From assembly GCA_001275005.1 (NCBI GenBank), contig JWZX01002791.1, forward strand, positions 1 through 32,744: a stretch of DNA of 32,744 nt, in the 5' to 3' direction. This document shows positions 25,098 to 32,744 of the stretch, piece after piece. The position numbers were made by a program, and so were the translations under genes. This stretch comes from Chrysochromulina tobinii (taxonomy: Eukaryota; Haptophyta; Prymnesiales; Chrysochromulinaceae). The notes below the pieces were generated by a model. It had not been told where the DNA came from, made no database searches, and saw nothing but the letters and a program-made list of their open reading frames with translations. How positions within the stretch are numbered: the first letter of the stretch is position 1; each line of letters starts with the position of its first letter.

Positions 25098-26825
25098 TCA
25101 CCTTTCTCCGGCGGCGACCGAATCCTCGAGCTCCTTGTAACGAGCGACCAGGGCGTCGTCGTAAGCGGCCGCCGCCTCGGGCAGCGGCATCGCCACCACA
25201 CGCAGCTCCTCGGCGGAGGTGCCGGCACTCTCCGTGAGGAACTCCGCATAGGGCATTTCATGTGGCTCACGCTGCGCCGCGGCGAGGGCAAGCGCGTACG
25301 CGGCGCGGCGTGCGGCGCCAATGGCCGCAGCGTCCGGCGTGTCGGAGGCGAGCACAGGCGCTCCGAAGACGTCGGCCGCTATCTGCAGGATCGCCTTTGA
25401 TTGCGAGCCTCCGCCGGTAGCAAGGACGCGTCCGCCTTCACCGCTCAGGCCAATGGCGCCGCCGCGGGCGCGCATCGAGAGGAACCGCCCCTCAACCACC
25501 GCGCGGACTAGCTGCGGAGTGGATAGCGAGCTCTTCGGCACCAGCTTCCCTGTTCCATCGACGTACCACTCGCCGTTCCGGCTGATGATCGGTGTAATCT
25601 CGGGCAGGGGCAACGACAAGCCGAGCACGCCGTCATTGGCCGGTGGCGCACGGCGCAGGGCCTCGTCGAAGAGCCCCCAGTCGGCCTCGCATCGTTCGTC
25701 CCTCACCGCTTGACGCGCTGCGCCCCCATTCTTGTAGCAGAGCATTCCAAATATGGAAGCAGGGTCCGTCGGGTGGGCCATGATGTGGCCCTCTGTGGCA
25801 GGCGTGGCGGCGGCAGCGGCGGCGACGCCGAGGAGCGTGTCCGAGGTGCCGAGGGAGAGGGCCAGGTCGCCTGCGCGCGCGAGCCCAAGCCCCGCGATCG
25901 CACACGGGTTGTCACCGGAGGAGGCTGCAACCACACAACCCTCCCTCAGGCCGCTCGCCCGGGCCGCAAAAGGCGAGACTGTACCCACAATCGAGTGGCT
26001 GGGCACGGGCGGTCCGCCGAGGCGCTGCTCAAGCTCAGGCGGCATCACGCCGCATGTGAGCATACTCGGCGCCCACGTGCGCGTTCGGATATCCATCAGC
26101 AGCGTGCCGGAAGCGTCTGACGTGTCCACGGGCTGATGGCGGCCGGTCAGCAGCGCAGCACCCCACGAAGAGACGAGACTGACGCGCTCGGTGGCTGCCC
26201 ACGCGGCGGGCTGGCGCGTGCTGATGGCCGCGATCTGCGGGCCCGTGAAGCGCGCGTACGCGCGCGAGCCTGTCAGGCGCGCCACCGCGGCCGCACCCGA
26301 GGTGGAGCCTGCTTTGTGCGAAAAAGCGGCCTCGATCGCGTCGCACTCTGACTGCGTCGACGAGTCCGCCCAGATGGGGCAATCGGTCACGGCAAATGCG
26401 TCGGAGAGAGCGTCGGCAAAGCGGGCCGCGCTCGCGGGCGGTGACGACAGGGTTTCGAGCCCGGCCTGCGTCCAATACACGGAGCCGTGCTGTTGCCCTG
26501 AGCATGAGACCGCCGCCACGCGGCCGAGCAGCCCGGTGCCCTTGAGTTCGTCGAAGAGCGCATCAAGTGCCCGCAGCCACATGGTGACGGGGCTCGTGAC
26601 GACTCCGTCCTTGCCAACCGACATGCCAGCCTTGGTGCCGTACTCAGGGAAGGAGTTGTCGAAGTTGACCGACGTGGCTGGCCGCACGGGCTGCAGCCGA
26701 CTGTCGAGGAGCACGCCTGTGATCGACTGTGTGGAGAGGTCAAGACCCAGGTAGAGGCCGTCGGGTTTGGCGGGCGGCACCACGAGGCCCGTTGCGACGA
26801 TCAGGGCGACGGCCGCAAATAGCAT
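25098..26825 (-). CDS. Xylulokinase-type FGGY sugar kinase with N-terminal signal sequence
   Basis: The frame extends to a GTG at 26834, but the first ATG is at 26825, giving 575 residues. A hydrophobic leader (LFAAVALIVATGLVV) runs directly into the kinase: YLGLDLSTQSITGVLLD (first phosphate motif, Asp29), SGQQHGSVYW (109-118), WADSSTQSEC (152-161), YARFTGPQIAAI, catalytic base Asp305 in SSGDNPCA, second phosphate motif SLGTSDT (324-330), and the C-terminal adenosine region VLATGGGSQSKAILQIAADV with DTPDAAAIGAARRAAY. The family phosphorylates D-xylulose to xylulose 5-phosphate, feeding the pentose phosphate pathway; the GQQHGS and FTGPQI motifs favour xylulokinase over glycerol kinase. The leader is unusual for a normally cytosolic enzyme. 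It is divergent from the EF-hand-like gene. Confidence 0.9.
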   Translation of the reverse strand: MLFAAVALIVATGLVVPPAKPDGLYLGLDLSTQSITGVLLDSRLQPVRPATSVNFDNSFPEYGTKAGMSVGKDGVVTSPVTMWLRALDALFDELKGTGLLGRVAAVSCSGQQHGSVYWTQAGLETLSSPPASAARFADALSDAFAVTDCPIWADSSTQSECDAIEAAFSHKAGSTSGAAAVARLTGSRAYARFTGPQIAAISTRQPAAWAATERVSLVSSWGAALLTGRHQPVDTSDASGTLLMDIRTRTWAPSMLTCGVMPPELEQRLGGPPVPSHSIVGTVSPFAARASGLREGCVVAASSGDNPCAIAGLGLARAGDLALSLGTSDTLLGVAAAAAATPATEGHIMAHPTDPASIFGMLCYKNGGAARQAVRDERCEADWGLFDEALRRAPPANDGVLGLSLPLPEITPIISRNGEWYVDGTGKLVPKSSLSTPQLVRAVVEGRFLSMRARGGAIGLSGEGGRVLATGGGSQSKAILQIAADVFGAPVLASDTPDAAAIGAARRAAYALALAAAQREPHEMPYAEFLTESAGTSAEELRVVAMPLPEAAAAYDDALVARYKELEDSVAAGER

Positions 26826-27039
26826 TGGGCGCACCCTTCGGATGGCGCGAGATCACCCCAACAAAAGTTGGCCCCAACGGAAAACATTCTTCGCCATGAA
26901 GGACGCACGAGGAACCTGTTTCCACCTGCCTCCTCTTTGCTTTTTTTTGCGACATCGTTTCGCGACTTTTAGTTTTCAAGTTTGGTCGCACTTTGGCGTC
27001 GGTCCTCTTCCTCAGACAGCAGACGGTCCTCTGGACAGG
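26826..27039. promoter_or_regulatory. Divergent promoter between xylulokinase and EF-hand-like gene
   Basis: About 214 bp including a run of nine or more T (about 26941-26949). The plus-strand frame is open through it with in-frame ATGs at 26842 and 26896, but its composition looks untranslated. Confidence 0.5.
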
Positions 27040-27846
27040 ATGATTTCCGAGTCGCTGGCCCACCAGATGGGGTTGAACACTGTGCAGAAGACGCGCAAGA
27101 TTGAGACGGCCGGCGCGCATGCCAAGAGCGACGGTGGCCAGTATGACCTCGCCAATGATGGCAAACCGACCATCAACAACGGCCTTGATGGCAGCAAGAT
27201 GCTCGATGAGTATGCGTCGACCGCATTTGCGGACGAGGAAGACCAGGAGGCCCTAGAGACGATCGCGCAGTTTTCGCCCGCACTGGCAAAGAAGATGCGC
27301 GAGATGCGCGCGTATGCCAGCCGCTACCACGTTGATCTCTATCGCGCCTTCAAGGAGGCTGGAGGCCGACTCACGCAGGACGGCGATGGCGCGCTCGCGA
27401 AGACCAAGTTCCGCGCAGCGTTGCTGGGCACATTCAACCGCATGCAGTTCTCCTCCGAGATCCTGGACGAAATCTTCATGCTCTATGGCACCGGCCCGCG
27501 TGATACGAGTGTCAAGCGCAACCTCGCAGCGCGTGTTGACTCTGCAGGCCGCGACGAGGGCATGCCCGGGCTCGGTCCACTCGGCTACCTCGACGTCAAG
27601 TGGATTCGCTTCGCCAACAGCGTGGGTGAGCACTACGACACCTATCCGCCCATCGACGGCGTCGGCAGCGACGGGCCAGCCCAGGTCGCTGGAGCTGTCA
27701 TCCTTCCCAACACAGGCAAGGCGGCGTCCTGGGATGAGACTGACGAGGACAACCTCTACATGCCCTCCGTGACCTCGTACGTGGCAGGCGCGCAGCAGGG
27801 TGGCCTCATGGGCGCCATTCAGCGCAAAAACGCGTTTGTGCGCTGA
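27040..27846 (+). CDS. Degenerate EF-hand-like protein, possibly axonemal
   Basis: 268 residues from the ATG at 27040 (A at -3). Upstream in-frame ATGs at 26842 and 26896 would add Phe/Cys-rich residues across a poly-T tract and are disfavoured. The core (about 75-150) reads MREMRAYASRYHVDLYRAFK, then TQDGDGALAKTKF, an EF-hand loop lacking acids at positions 1 and 12, then FNRMQFSSEILDEIFMLYGT. The C terminus has a YDTYPPIDG stretch and ends GLMGAIQRKNAFVR. This helix-loop-helix style resembles EF-hand-like flagellar-associated proteins of algae, but I cannot name a family. Calcium binding is doubtful because of the missing ligands. No signal peptide or membrane helix. Confidence 0.65.
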   Translation: MISESLAHQMGLNTVQKTRKIETAGAHAKSDGGQYDLANDGKPTINNGLDGSKMLDEYASTAFADEEDQEALETIAQFSPALAKKMREMRAYASRYHVDLYRAFKEAGGRLTQDGDGALAKTKFRAALLGTFNRMQFSSEILDEIFMLYGTGPRDTSVKRNLAARVDSAGRDEGMPGLGPLGYLDVKWIRFANSVGEHYDTYPPIDGVGSDGPAQVAGAVILPNTGKAASWDETDEDNLYMPSVTSYVAGAQQGGLMGAIQRKNAFVR

Positions 27847-28619
27847 GCATCTGCTGAGCATGCGAACCGCGTCGAGCCTGGCAGGCGACAGCCCGCGGCA
27901 CGCCTCAGGCTCGTAGTGCTCGGCTGTGTTGCAGGAGGTGTTTAAGTGCGTGCCGTGAGTGTGAACCTGCGTCCCAACTGTTAGCGGCTGAGGTAACATG
28001 GTGCCTCCTCCAGGTCTGTGGAGGTCGAGAGAAAAAGGTATTCGGGTGCCCCCCCCCCAGCGCGGGCCCCCGCCCCACGCGCGCCAGCCCCACTCGTCCC
28101 GTCCGTGACGCCATTATGCCGGTGGGCCACGATGAAACCGAACTCTGCGAACACGCGACGAGGACAACAGGGTCCGCCTACAGCAATCAGCATACCTGTA
28201 CGCTGCAAGACCTGAGGGCGCGGAGTGACGCTCGAGACTCACAGTCGTCGAGTCGTGAGCGGTTGTGTTGACCTACGTAGGGTCCCTACGGCATAGAGAG
28301 TGGCGTGTTCAGATTCAGTGGCTTTCTGCCCTGGGCCTTTATTATGGTTGCGTCGGGAGGAACAGGGGCTCCACACGCTGCGTCTGAAGGGAGAGCGAAT
28401 TAACGTGAAGAACGTGAACGTGCACTCGCACATGGCGAAAGTGAAACGGCTGTCCGCACGCAGGAGGCGTTCAGTGGCGCGTCGCGGTCGTTCGGTTTTC
28501 GTGCACGTGGGCGGTCTGGTGCCGCGCCGCTGTTTGCGTGCGCGCGGGACGCAGCCCACGCTCGTGGTGGGTGAGTTCGTAGCTCCTGCAGCCGCAGGCG
28601 CGGAAGCTCCGCCGTTACG
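27847..28619. other. Intergenic stretch, no supported gene
   Basis: About 770 bp between two plus-strand genes, containing the 3' end of one and the promoter of the next. A run of nine or more C lies near 28051-28059 and a gtgaagaacgtgaacgtgcac stretch near 28405. Open frames (plus 28300-28659, minus 28239-28559) have no domain and poor codon bias. No RNA gene recognised. Confidence 0.5.
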
Positions 28620-31600
28620 ATGGCGATGTTTCTACAACCATGGACACTGTCAAAAATGAAGACAAACGCCGCCGCTTTTGCCGAGCAAGCACGTGCAAAA
28701 GTCAGGCACCGTGCCCTTGCAAGACACCGAGACAAGATCGTGACGCAGGCCAAAAGCGCCGAAGACATTGATAAGATCAAATATCAAGACCAGGGCAACG
28801 AGGAGTTGAACACCGAAGAGGCGTTCGAAGCACGTGCAAAAATCAGGCACCATTCACTTGTCCTCGATGCACTCAACGAGTGGTGGGCCGTCGTTCAGAA
28901 GTCGGCTGTGGCGCAAGGCTATTCGGTGTCAGAAATGTGCCAGCAGCAGTACATGCAGATTTACCACCTCCTCTACTACGACCTGCTTGGTAAAGAAGAC
29001 TATGATGAGAAGGAAGCCGACTCTGAGGGCCTGGAGGAGTGGACGAAGGACTCGGGTGGAGCTGGCACCATGGAGCGGGGCGCGTTCCTGGACGCCTTAT
29101 TCGAGGTGTGCGATGTATACACTGAAACCATGAATCCCCAGGACTACAGCGACTGGTTGAGAGCACTGCTCCGAAGGCTGTTGGGGCCGAACGGGTGCTT
29201 CATGCTCGCACCCCCTGGTTACAAGTCCTGGGCTGATAGGAAGGCGGCGGAAGAGGAGGCTGCGAGGAAGAAGGCTGAGGGCAAGGACGGGAAGGGCAAA
29301 GGAGGCAAGGATGGGAAAGGAGGCAAGGATGGGAAAGGAGGCAAGAAGGGTGGGAAGAGCGGCAGCGGCAGCGGAGGCGGAGGCGGGTCGGGCAGCGGAG
29401 ACGGCTTGAGCGACGAGGAGCGCGCCAGGCGTGCGGCCATGACGCCAGAGGAGCTCGAGGCGTACCTGAAATTGCTGGCCGGCATGTCCAAAGAACAAAA
29501 GGATGCCTGGGGATCCATGACGGATGAACAGCGCAATAAGCAATGGATTGGTGAGTGGAAGTCCGGCGGAACGGACGCTGGCTGGAAGCGTACCTTGAGT
29601 GATTCCGGCGGGTACGACGATGATTATTACAAGAAGGACAAAAGGGATGGAGGAGCGTGGAAAGCGGGCGGCACGGACAAGGGCTGGAAATCATCTGGCG
29701 GCGATTCCGGCGGGTACGATGATGATTATTACAAGAAGGACAAAAGGGAAGGAGGAGCGTGGAAAGCGGGCGGCACGAACGACGGCTGGAAGGAGGGCAT
29801 CAAATACTTGAGCGACGGCCCTTACGACGATCGGCCATCATCCCGAGATCGACCGTCATCCAGAGATAATGATGTCGGTGGGCAATGGCGTGGCGGCGCG
29901 GGTAGCAAGGGCTGGAGCGAAGGCTTCAAATACGAAAGCGGCGGCCCTTACGAGGATCGACCGTCTTCCCGCGAGCGACCTTCATCCCGAGATAAAGATG
30001 CCAAAGATGTCGGGAAAGGGTGGGGCAGCGGGGGTAACAAAGGCAAGTCTGGCTGGGACGATGGCTTCAAATACCAAAGCGACGGCCCTTATGACGATCG
30101 ACCGGCATCCCGAGGAGAAAGACCGTCATCCAAGGATGGACGAGGAAAAACCCCGCCCCGAGAACAAACCCCGCCATCCGGTCCTTTCCAGTCGACCGGG
30201 ATTGAATCCGGCCCAAACCAGTACGCCAAGTCGCACAGGAGGTCGTCCGCCTTGCCCAGAGTTAATGGCGACACAGGCGACGTAGGCGAAACGCCACACG
30301 TGTATGGCGAAGCAGTGCGGGACCCCAAGAGACCTTGGCGAGACACGAGCCCCTCGAGCCCACGCACGGGAGGCATCAACTACATCGAGCCTTCTCAGTT
30401 AGATGCCTGGGGAACGCGACAGGGGAAAAGACCAGACGGGGACGAGCCACCCCAGCTACCGGATCTAGATCCTCCGGGAGTGCTCTCGTACGGCAAACGG
30501 CCGGGGAGTCCTGAGGAGGTTCATAGGCCGCCACACGTTTATGGTGACAGCATGCGGCATCCCCGTAGTGTTCGACGCGGACCGATCCGCGACACGCCTC
30601 GGCTCGTGAACCGGCAGCAGTCCATGCGGGAAGCCATTCGTGAGCTGGAGACTCGGCTCATCACCCGACAGGAGTCCTTGCGGCAAGCCGTCCGTGAGCT
30701 GGAGCGAAAAGGGCACGAAGCGCCGACAGCGGAGGACCTTGTCCGGGAAGTTCCCGAGTACGTGCCAGCGCGCGACATCCCACGCTACGTTGAGTATACG
30801 CGCCATCCTCGCAGTGAGAGCAGGTCGCCATCACCACCGCGTGGCGCCTCGCCAAAGCGTGATGCCTCGCCCGGGCAAAGCGTGCCCTCCCGTCGAGCTC
30901 GCGAGGCCCCATGGCGGCAATCCCCTCGCGAGACTGAGGTGCGTGCAGCCATCGCGGCTACGGCTCTTCCTGCCGAGCGGGCTCAGAGTGCATCTCAAAG
31001 AGGGCAAGGAGACGCTGCTGCATCTCGAGCCTCTACTCCTTCACGATCAGTCAGAGTCTACGACTCAAATGTGTCGAAGCCTTCAACTCCTCCACGCGCT
31101 AATCAGATGGTCAAGACCCCAGTCCTCCTGGATGGACCATCGGACCTGTCTGTATGGGCGGCGCCGGCTGCAGCGCCGGCGCAGGCGTCATCGTTTGACA
31201 AACGAGGGCACGCGCTGAGCTTAGGTGATGTGCCATTTGCAGCGCACAAAAATGCGACATACAAGACTCCGTCCCTGACGGTGCTGGGCGGTGGCTCTCC
31301 AATTAAGGCGCCGAGCTCAGATTTAGGTAGCGCGAAGCCAGGATTTCAGTTCGCCTGCTTACAACGTAAGTCACCGAAGTGGGGCTTGCTGCCACGGGCC
31401 GAGCTCGAGAAACGGGGTCTGACAGAGGAACCACCGCTCCCCCCTCCGGCGACCCTCTCTGCCGACGTGCCCTTCGGGCTTCTGTCGCCAGTTGCGACGC
31501 GGCCGCAAACGTCCTGGTCAATCAGGCCCTCTACAGTCGTGGATGCGAGAGACACTCAGGGCGTAATGGCTCTGGCTCGAGCGGCGGTGCACCTTGAACA

Positions 31601-31865
31601 GGAGATCCGCAAGGTTGGAACGCCCGTCCTGGTGACGGCAGGAGACGCCAGCAAGCGGACGAGCTCATATGCCACACTTGGGCTTCAGGTCAGAGCGCTT
31701 CCTCGTCCACAGTCGCAAGGCGACATGAAGACGTCGCCACGTTTCTCAGTGCTGCGCTCCCCGCGAGAGGTCTTTCACAAGCTGACAGGGTCTACGTCTT
31801 CTCCGGCCCTTCCACCCCGGATCTACGTGAAGAGATCGCAATCTCCTCCAAGATCTATGCCATGA
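28620..31865 (+). CDS. Large repeat protein: N-terminal helical module, Gly/Lys linker, DDRPSSR repeats, RS-like tail
   Basis: A complete 1081-residue frame from ATG 28620 (a second ATG lies two codons on). Residues 85-200 form a helical module (ALNEWWAVVQKSAV, YMQIYHLLYYDLLGKEDYDE, WTKDSGGAGTMERGAFLDAL, then FEVCDVYTETM) of the EF-hand-like type I associate with uncharacterised proteins of flagellate protists. A short element ARAK[VI]RH occurs twice (residues 25-31 and 71-77). Residues 220-262 are Gly/Lys-rich; 300-520 are tandem WKAGGT/GGYDDDYYKKDKR and GPYDDRPSSRDRPSSR units; 660-720 contain heptad-like R-E-L-E repeats; then an RS-rich segment (RSESRSPSPP). The C terminus has RPQTSWSIRPST motifs like those in the giant protein at the left edge. 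No catalytic motif seen. A cytoskeletal or axonemal scaffold is a guess. Confidence 0.7.
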   Translation: MAMFLQPWTLSKMKTNAAAFAEQARAKVRHRALARHRDKIVTQAKSAEDIDKIKYQDQGNEELNTEEAFEARAKIRHHSLVLDALNEWWAVVQKSAVAQGYSVSEMCQQQYMQIYHLLYYDLLGKEDYDEKEADSEGLEEWTKDSGGAGTMERGAFLDALFEVCDVYTETMNPQDYSDWLRALLRRLLGPNGCFMLAPPGYKSWADRKAAEEEAARKKAEGKDGKGKGGKDGKGGKDGKGGKKGGKSGSGSGGGGGSGSGDGLSDEERARRAAMTPEELEAYLKLLAGMSKEQKDAWGSMTDEQRNKQWIGEWKSGGTDAGWKRTLSDSGGYDDDYYKKDKRDGGAWKAGGTDKGWKSSGGDSGGYDDDYYKKDKREGGAWKAGGTNDGWKEGIKYLSDGPYDDRPSSRDRPSSRDNDVGGQWRGGAGSKGWSEGFKYESGGPYEDRPSSRERPSSRDKDAKDVGKGWGSGGNKGKSGWDDGFKYQSDGPYDDRPASRGERPSSKDGRGKTPPREQTPPSGPFQSTGIESGPNQYAKSHRRSSALPRVNGDTGDVGETPHVYGEAVRDPKRPWRDTSPSSPRTGGINYIEPSQLDAWGTRQGKRPDGDEPPQLPDLDPPGVLSYGKRPGSPEEVHRPPHVYGDSMRHPRSVRRGPIRDTPRLVNRQQSMREAIRELETRLITRQESLRQAVRELERKGHEAPTAEDLVREVPEYVPARDIPRYVEYTRHPRSESRSPSPPRGASPKRDASPGQSVPSRRAREAPWRQSPRETEVRAAIAATALPAERAQSASQRGQGDAAASRASTPSRSVRVYDSNVSKPSTPPRANQMVKTPVLLDGPSDLSVWAAPAAAPAQASSFDKRGHALSLGDVPFAAHKNATYKTPSLTVLGGGSPIKAPSSDLGSAKPGFQFACLQRKSPKWGLLPRAELEKRGLTEEPPLPPPATLSADVPFGLLSPVATRPQTSWSIRPSTVVDARDTQGVMALARAAVHLEQEIRKVGTPVLVTAGDASKRTSSYATLGLQVRALPRPQSQGDMKTSPRFSVLRSPREVFHKLTGSTSSPALPPRIYVKRSQSPPRSMP
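29295..29350 (+). repeat. 18-bp Gly/Lys/Asp tandem repeat
   Basis: The unit ggaggcaaggatgggaaa is repeated two to three times nearly perfectly, encoding GGKDGK. It is in frame and forms a flexible basic linker. Confidence 0.85.
29601..29795 (+). repeat. 102-bp tandem repeat (34 residues per unit)
   Basis: The copy beginning at 29601 and the copy beginning at 29703 share long identical stretches (gattccggcgggtacga, then gattattacaagaaggaca). Each encodes DSGGYDDDYYKKDKR followed by GGAWKAGGT. More diverged units follow up to about 30130. Confidence 0.9.
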
Positions 31866-32473
31866 GGTGCACCATTCTGAGACCGTTCCGTATCTGTTGT
31901 TGTTCAGTACACAGCTGTACACTACGTCATGATACTGTGTCATGTACATGTACGAGAGTACGCCGGTAGTGCAGAATTACAGTAAAGCATAGCCTCGCTT
32001 TCGCGACCATAGACGAGTTGCTTGCCTTTCCACACAGCTCACAGCGCGCCTAGACCGCTATAGACGAGCGAGCGAGTACCATGGTCGGTCTAGACACTAC
32101 AGAGAGACAGTTACTTTTGGGTGCCCGAACGGTCCACGTCGCTGATGAAAGTGTCGAGGGGAAGTACATGTAACGGCGCAGATGAAGCGAGTGTGTACGT
32201 CGAGTGTGAAATTGGTCTGTGCGTGTTGAGAAAGGGTCAGTTGAATCGACACACAAGGTACCGACCAGCCACTACCACACGAAACACAGGACAGACGGGC
32301 GCTGTCACCGCGGTCGCGTCGCTCGGTGGACTAACACACCGGCGAGGATTTTCAAGGATCCGGCCCCCACCCCCCGTCCCAGCCACACTACATCTATCGG
32401 CCCCCGTGCCGGTAGTTCGTATAACTGTGCGTGTTGGTGTGTTGTGAATGAAATTGAGCGAGACCTCGAGAAG
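31866..32473. other. Intergenic stretch before the eIF2B-like gene
   Basis: About 608 bp. Contains short self-complementary words (gtacacagctgtac near 31909, tacatgtac near 31943) and a C-rich run near 32363-32377. It holds the 3' end of the repeat protein and the promoter of the next gene. No supported gene or RNA. Confidence 0.5.
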
Positions 32474-32744
32474 ATGGGTGACGACGCGGCCGAGGCCAAG
32501 GTGCCCGAGGCGAAGGCCGAGATCGTGGAGGACATCGAGGCGGTTCTCGCTGGCAAGAAGAAACCGCAGACAAAGGCGGAGAGACGGGCACTGCAGGAGC
32601 ATCAGCGTGCAGCCAAGGCTGCTGCTGGTGGCGGCGGAGGCGGAGGCGGAGGCGCGGCGGCGGCGGTGGAGGCAGTAAGGGTGGTGGCAGCGGCGGTGGC
32701 AGTGGTGGTGGCGGCGGCGGGGGTGGTGGTGGTGGTGGCGGCGG
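32474..32744 (+). CDS. eIF2B delta-subunit-like protein, N-terminal part (3' end outside window)
   Basis: ATG at 32474 in good context (AAGATGGG). The first 60 residues are acidic and charged, then KKKPQTKAERRALQEHQRAA, a stretch typical of the N-terminal tail of eIF2B delta subunits, the regulatory part of the guanine-nucleotide exchange factor for eIF2 in translation initiation. A Gly run follows and the window ends in GGT/GGC repeats. After about 32660 this frame becomes Ala/Val-rich, whereas the next frame reads GGSKGGGSGGGSGGG, so a one-base indel or splice in the low-complexity run is likely. The catalytic fold is not in view, so identification rests on the short basic motif. Confidence 0.55.
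   Translation, partial: MGDDAAEAKVPEAKAEIVEDIEAVLAGKKKPQTKAERRALQEHQRAAKAAAGGGGGGGGGAAAAVEAVRVVAAAVAVVVAAAGVVVVVAA

Noticed and set aside
26767-27039. Upstream extension of the EF-hand-like protein
   Set aside because: The open frame begins at a TTG and crosses a poly-T tract with Phe/Cys-rich, non-conserved residues; it also overlaps the xylulokinase start.
28300-28659. 119-residue plus-strand frame before the large repeat protein
   Set aside because: It overlaps the start of the real gene in another frame and has an Arg-rich, low-information composition.
1-32744. tRNA, rRNA, CRISPR, transposase or reverse-transcriptase genes
   Set aside because: I looked for B-box-like words, direct-repeat arrays and DDE/RT motifs in the intergenic stretches and found none that hold up by eye.

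Overview
This is nuclear DNA from a GC-rich, gene-dense eukaryote, most likely a microalga. Genes sit on both strands, most coding regions are uninterrupted for 1-6.6 kb, and three short-to-medium introns can be inferred. There are no bacterial operons or Shine-Dalgarno patterns. The mixture suggests a haptophyte or related secondary-plastid alga: pherophorin-like PPPSPPPP glycoprotein segments, a plastid-type stand-alone M41 peptidase homologue behind a signal peptide, RNI-type leucine-rich repeats of a kind I associate with haptophyte and dinoflagellate genomes, and a fungal/bacterial-type secreted glutaminase. That assignment is inference; no marker gene is present.

Layout: (2-6955 +) 3' part of a giant Pro-rich, EGF-containing, multi-pass membrane protein. 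(7090-8691 -) repeat-bearing protein of unknown function, convergent with it. (8692-9736) mostly unassigned DNA plus a broken leucine-rich-repeat relic. (9737-13009 -) a two-exon gene for a Skp1-like/F-box-like/LRR protein, divergent from (13414-16800 +) a Pif1-type helicase that carries an RRM-like insertion and a recent in-frame N-terminal tandem duplication. (17126-19540 -) a secreted GtaA-type glutaminase with a PAN/Apple-like insertion, convergent with the helicase and divergent from (19734-20999 +) a membrane M41-like HEAGH protease. (21233-22363 -) a GNAT acetyltransferase with a probable intron. (22802-23615 -) a gene whose coding signal changes frame. (23861-24490 +) a secreted lipocalin. 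(25098-26825 -) a xylulokinase with an N-terminal signal sequence, divergent from (27040-27846 +) a degenerate EF-hand protein. (28620-31865 +) a large Gly/Lys- and RS-rich repeat protein. (32474-end +) the 5' end of an eIF2B delta-like subunit, cut by the window in a glycine/GGT low-complexity run.

The genes do not form one pathway. Two themes recur. The first is in-frame tandem duplication: the LRR units, the helicase N terminus, and the 102-bp, 60-bp, 24-bp and 18-bp repeats in other proteins. The second is domain mixing: Skp1+F-box+LRR, Pif1+RRM, glutaminase+PAN, pherophorin+EGF+multi-pass membrane. The most unusual candidate is the Skp1/F-box/LRR fusion, which would place the adaptor and substrate receptor of an SCF ubiquitin ligase in one polypeptide.
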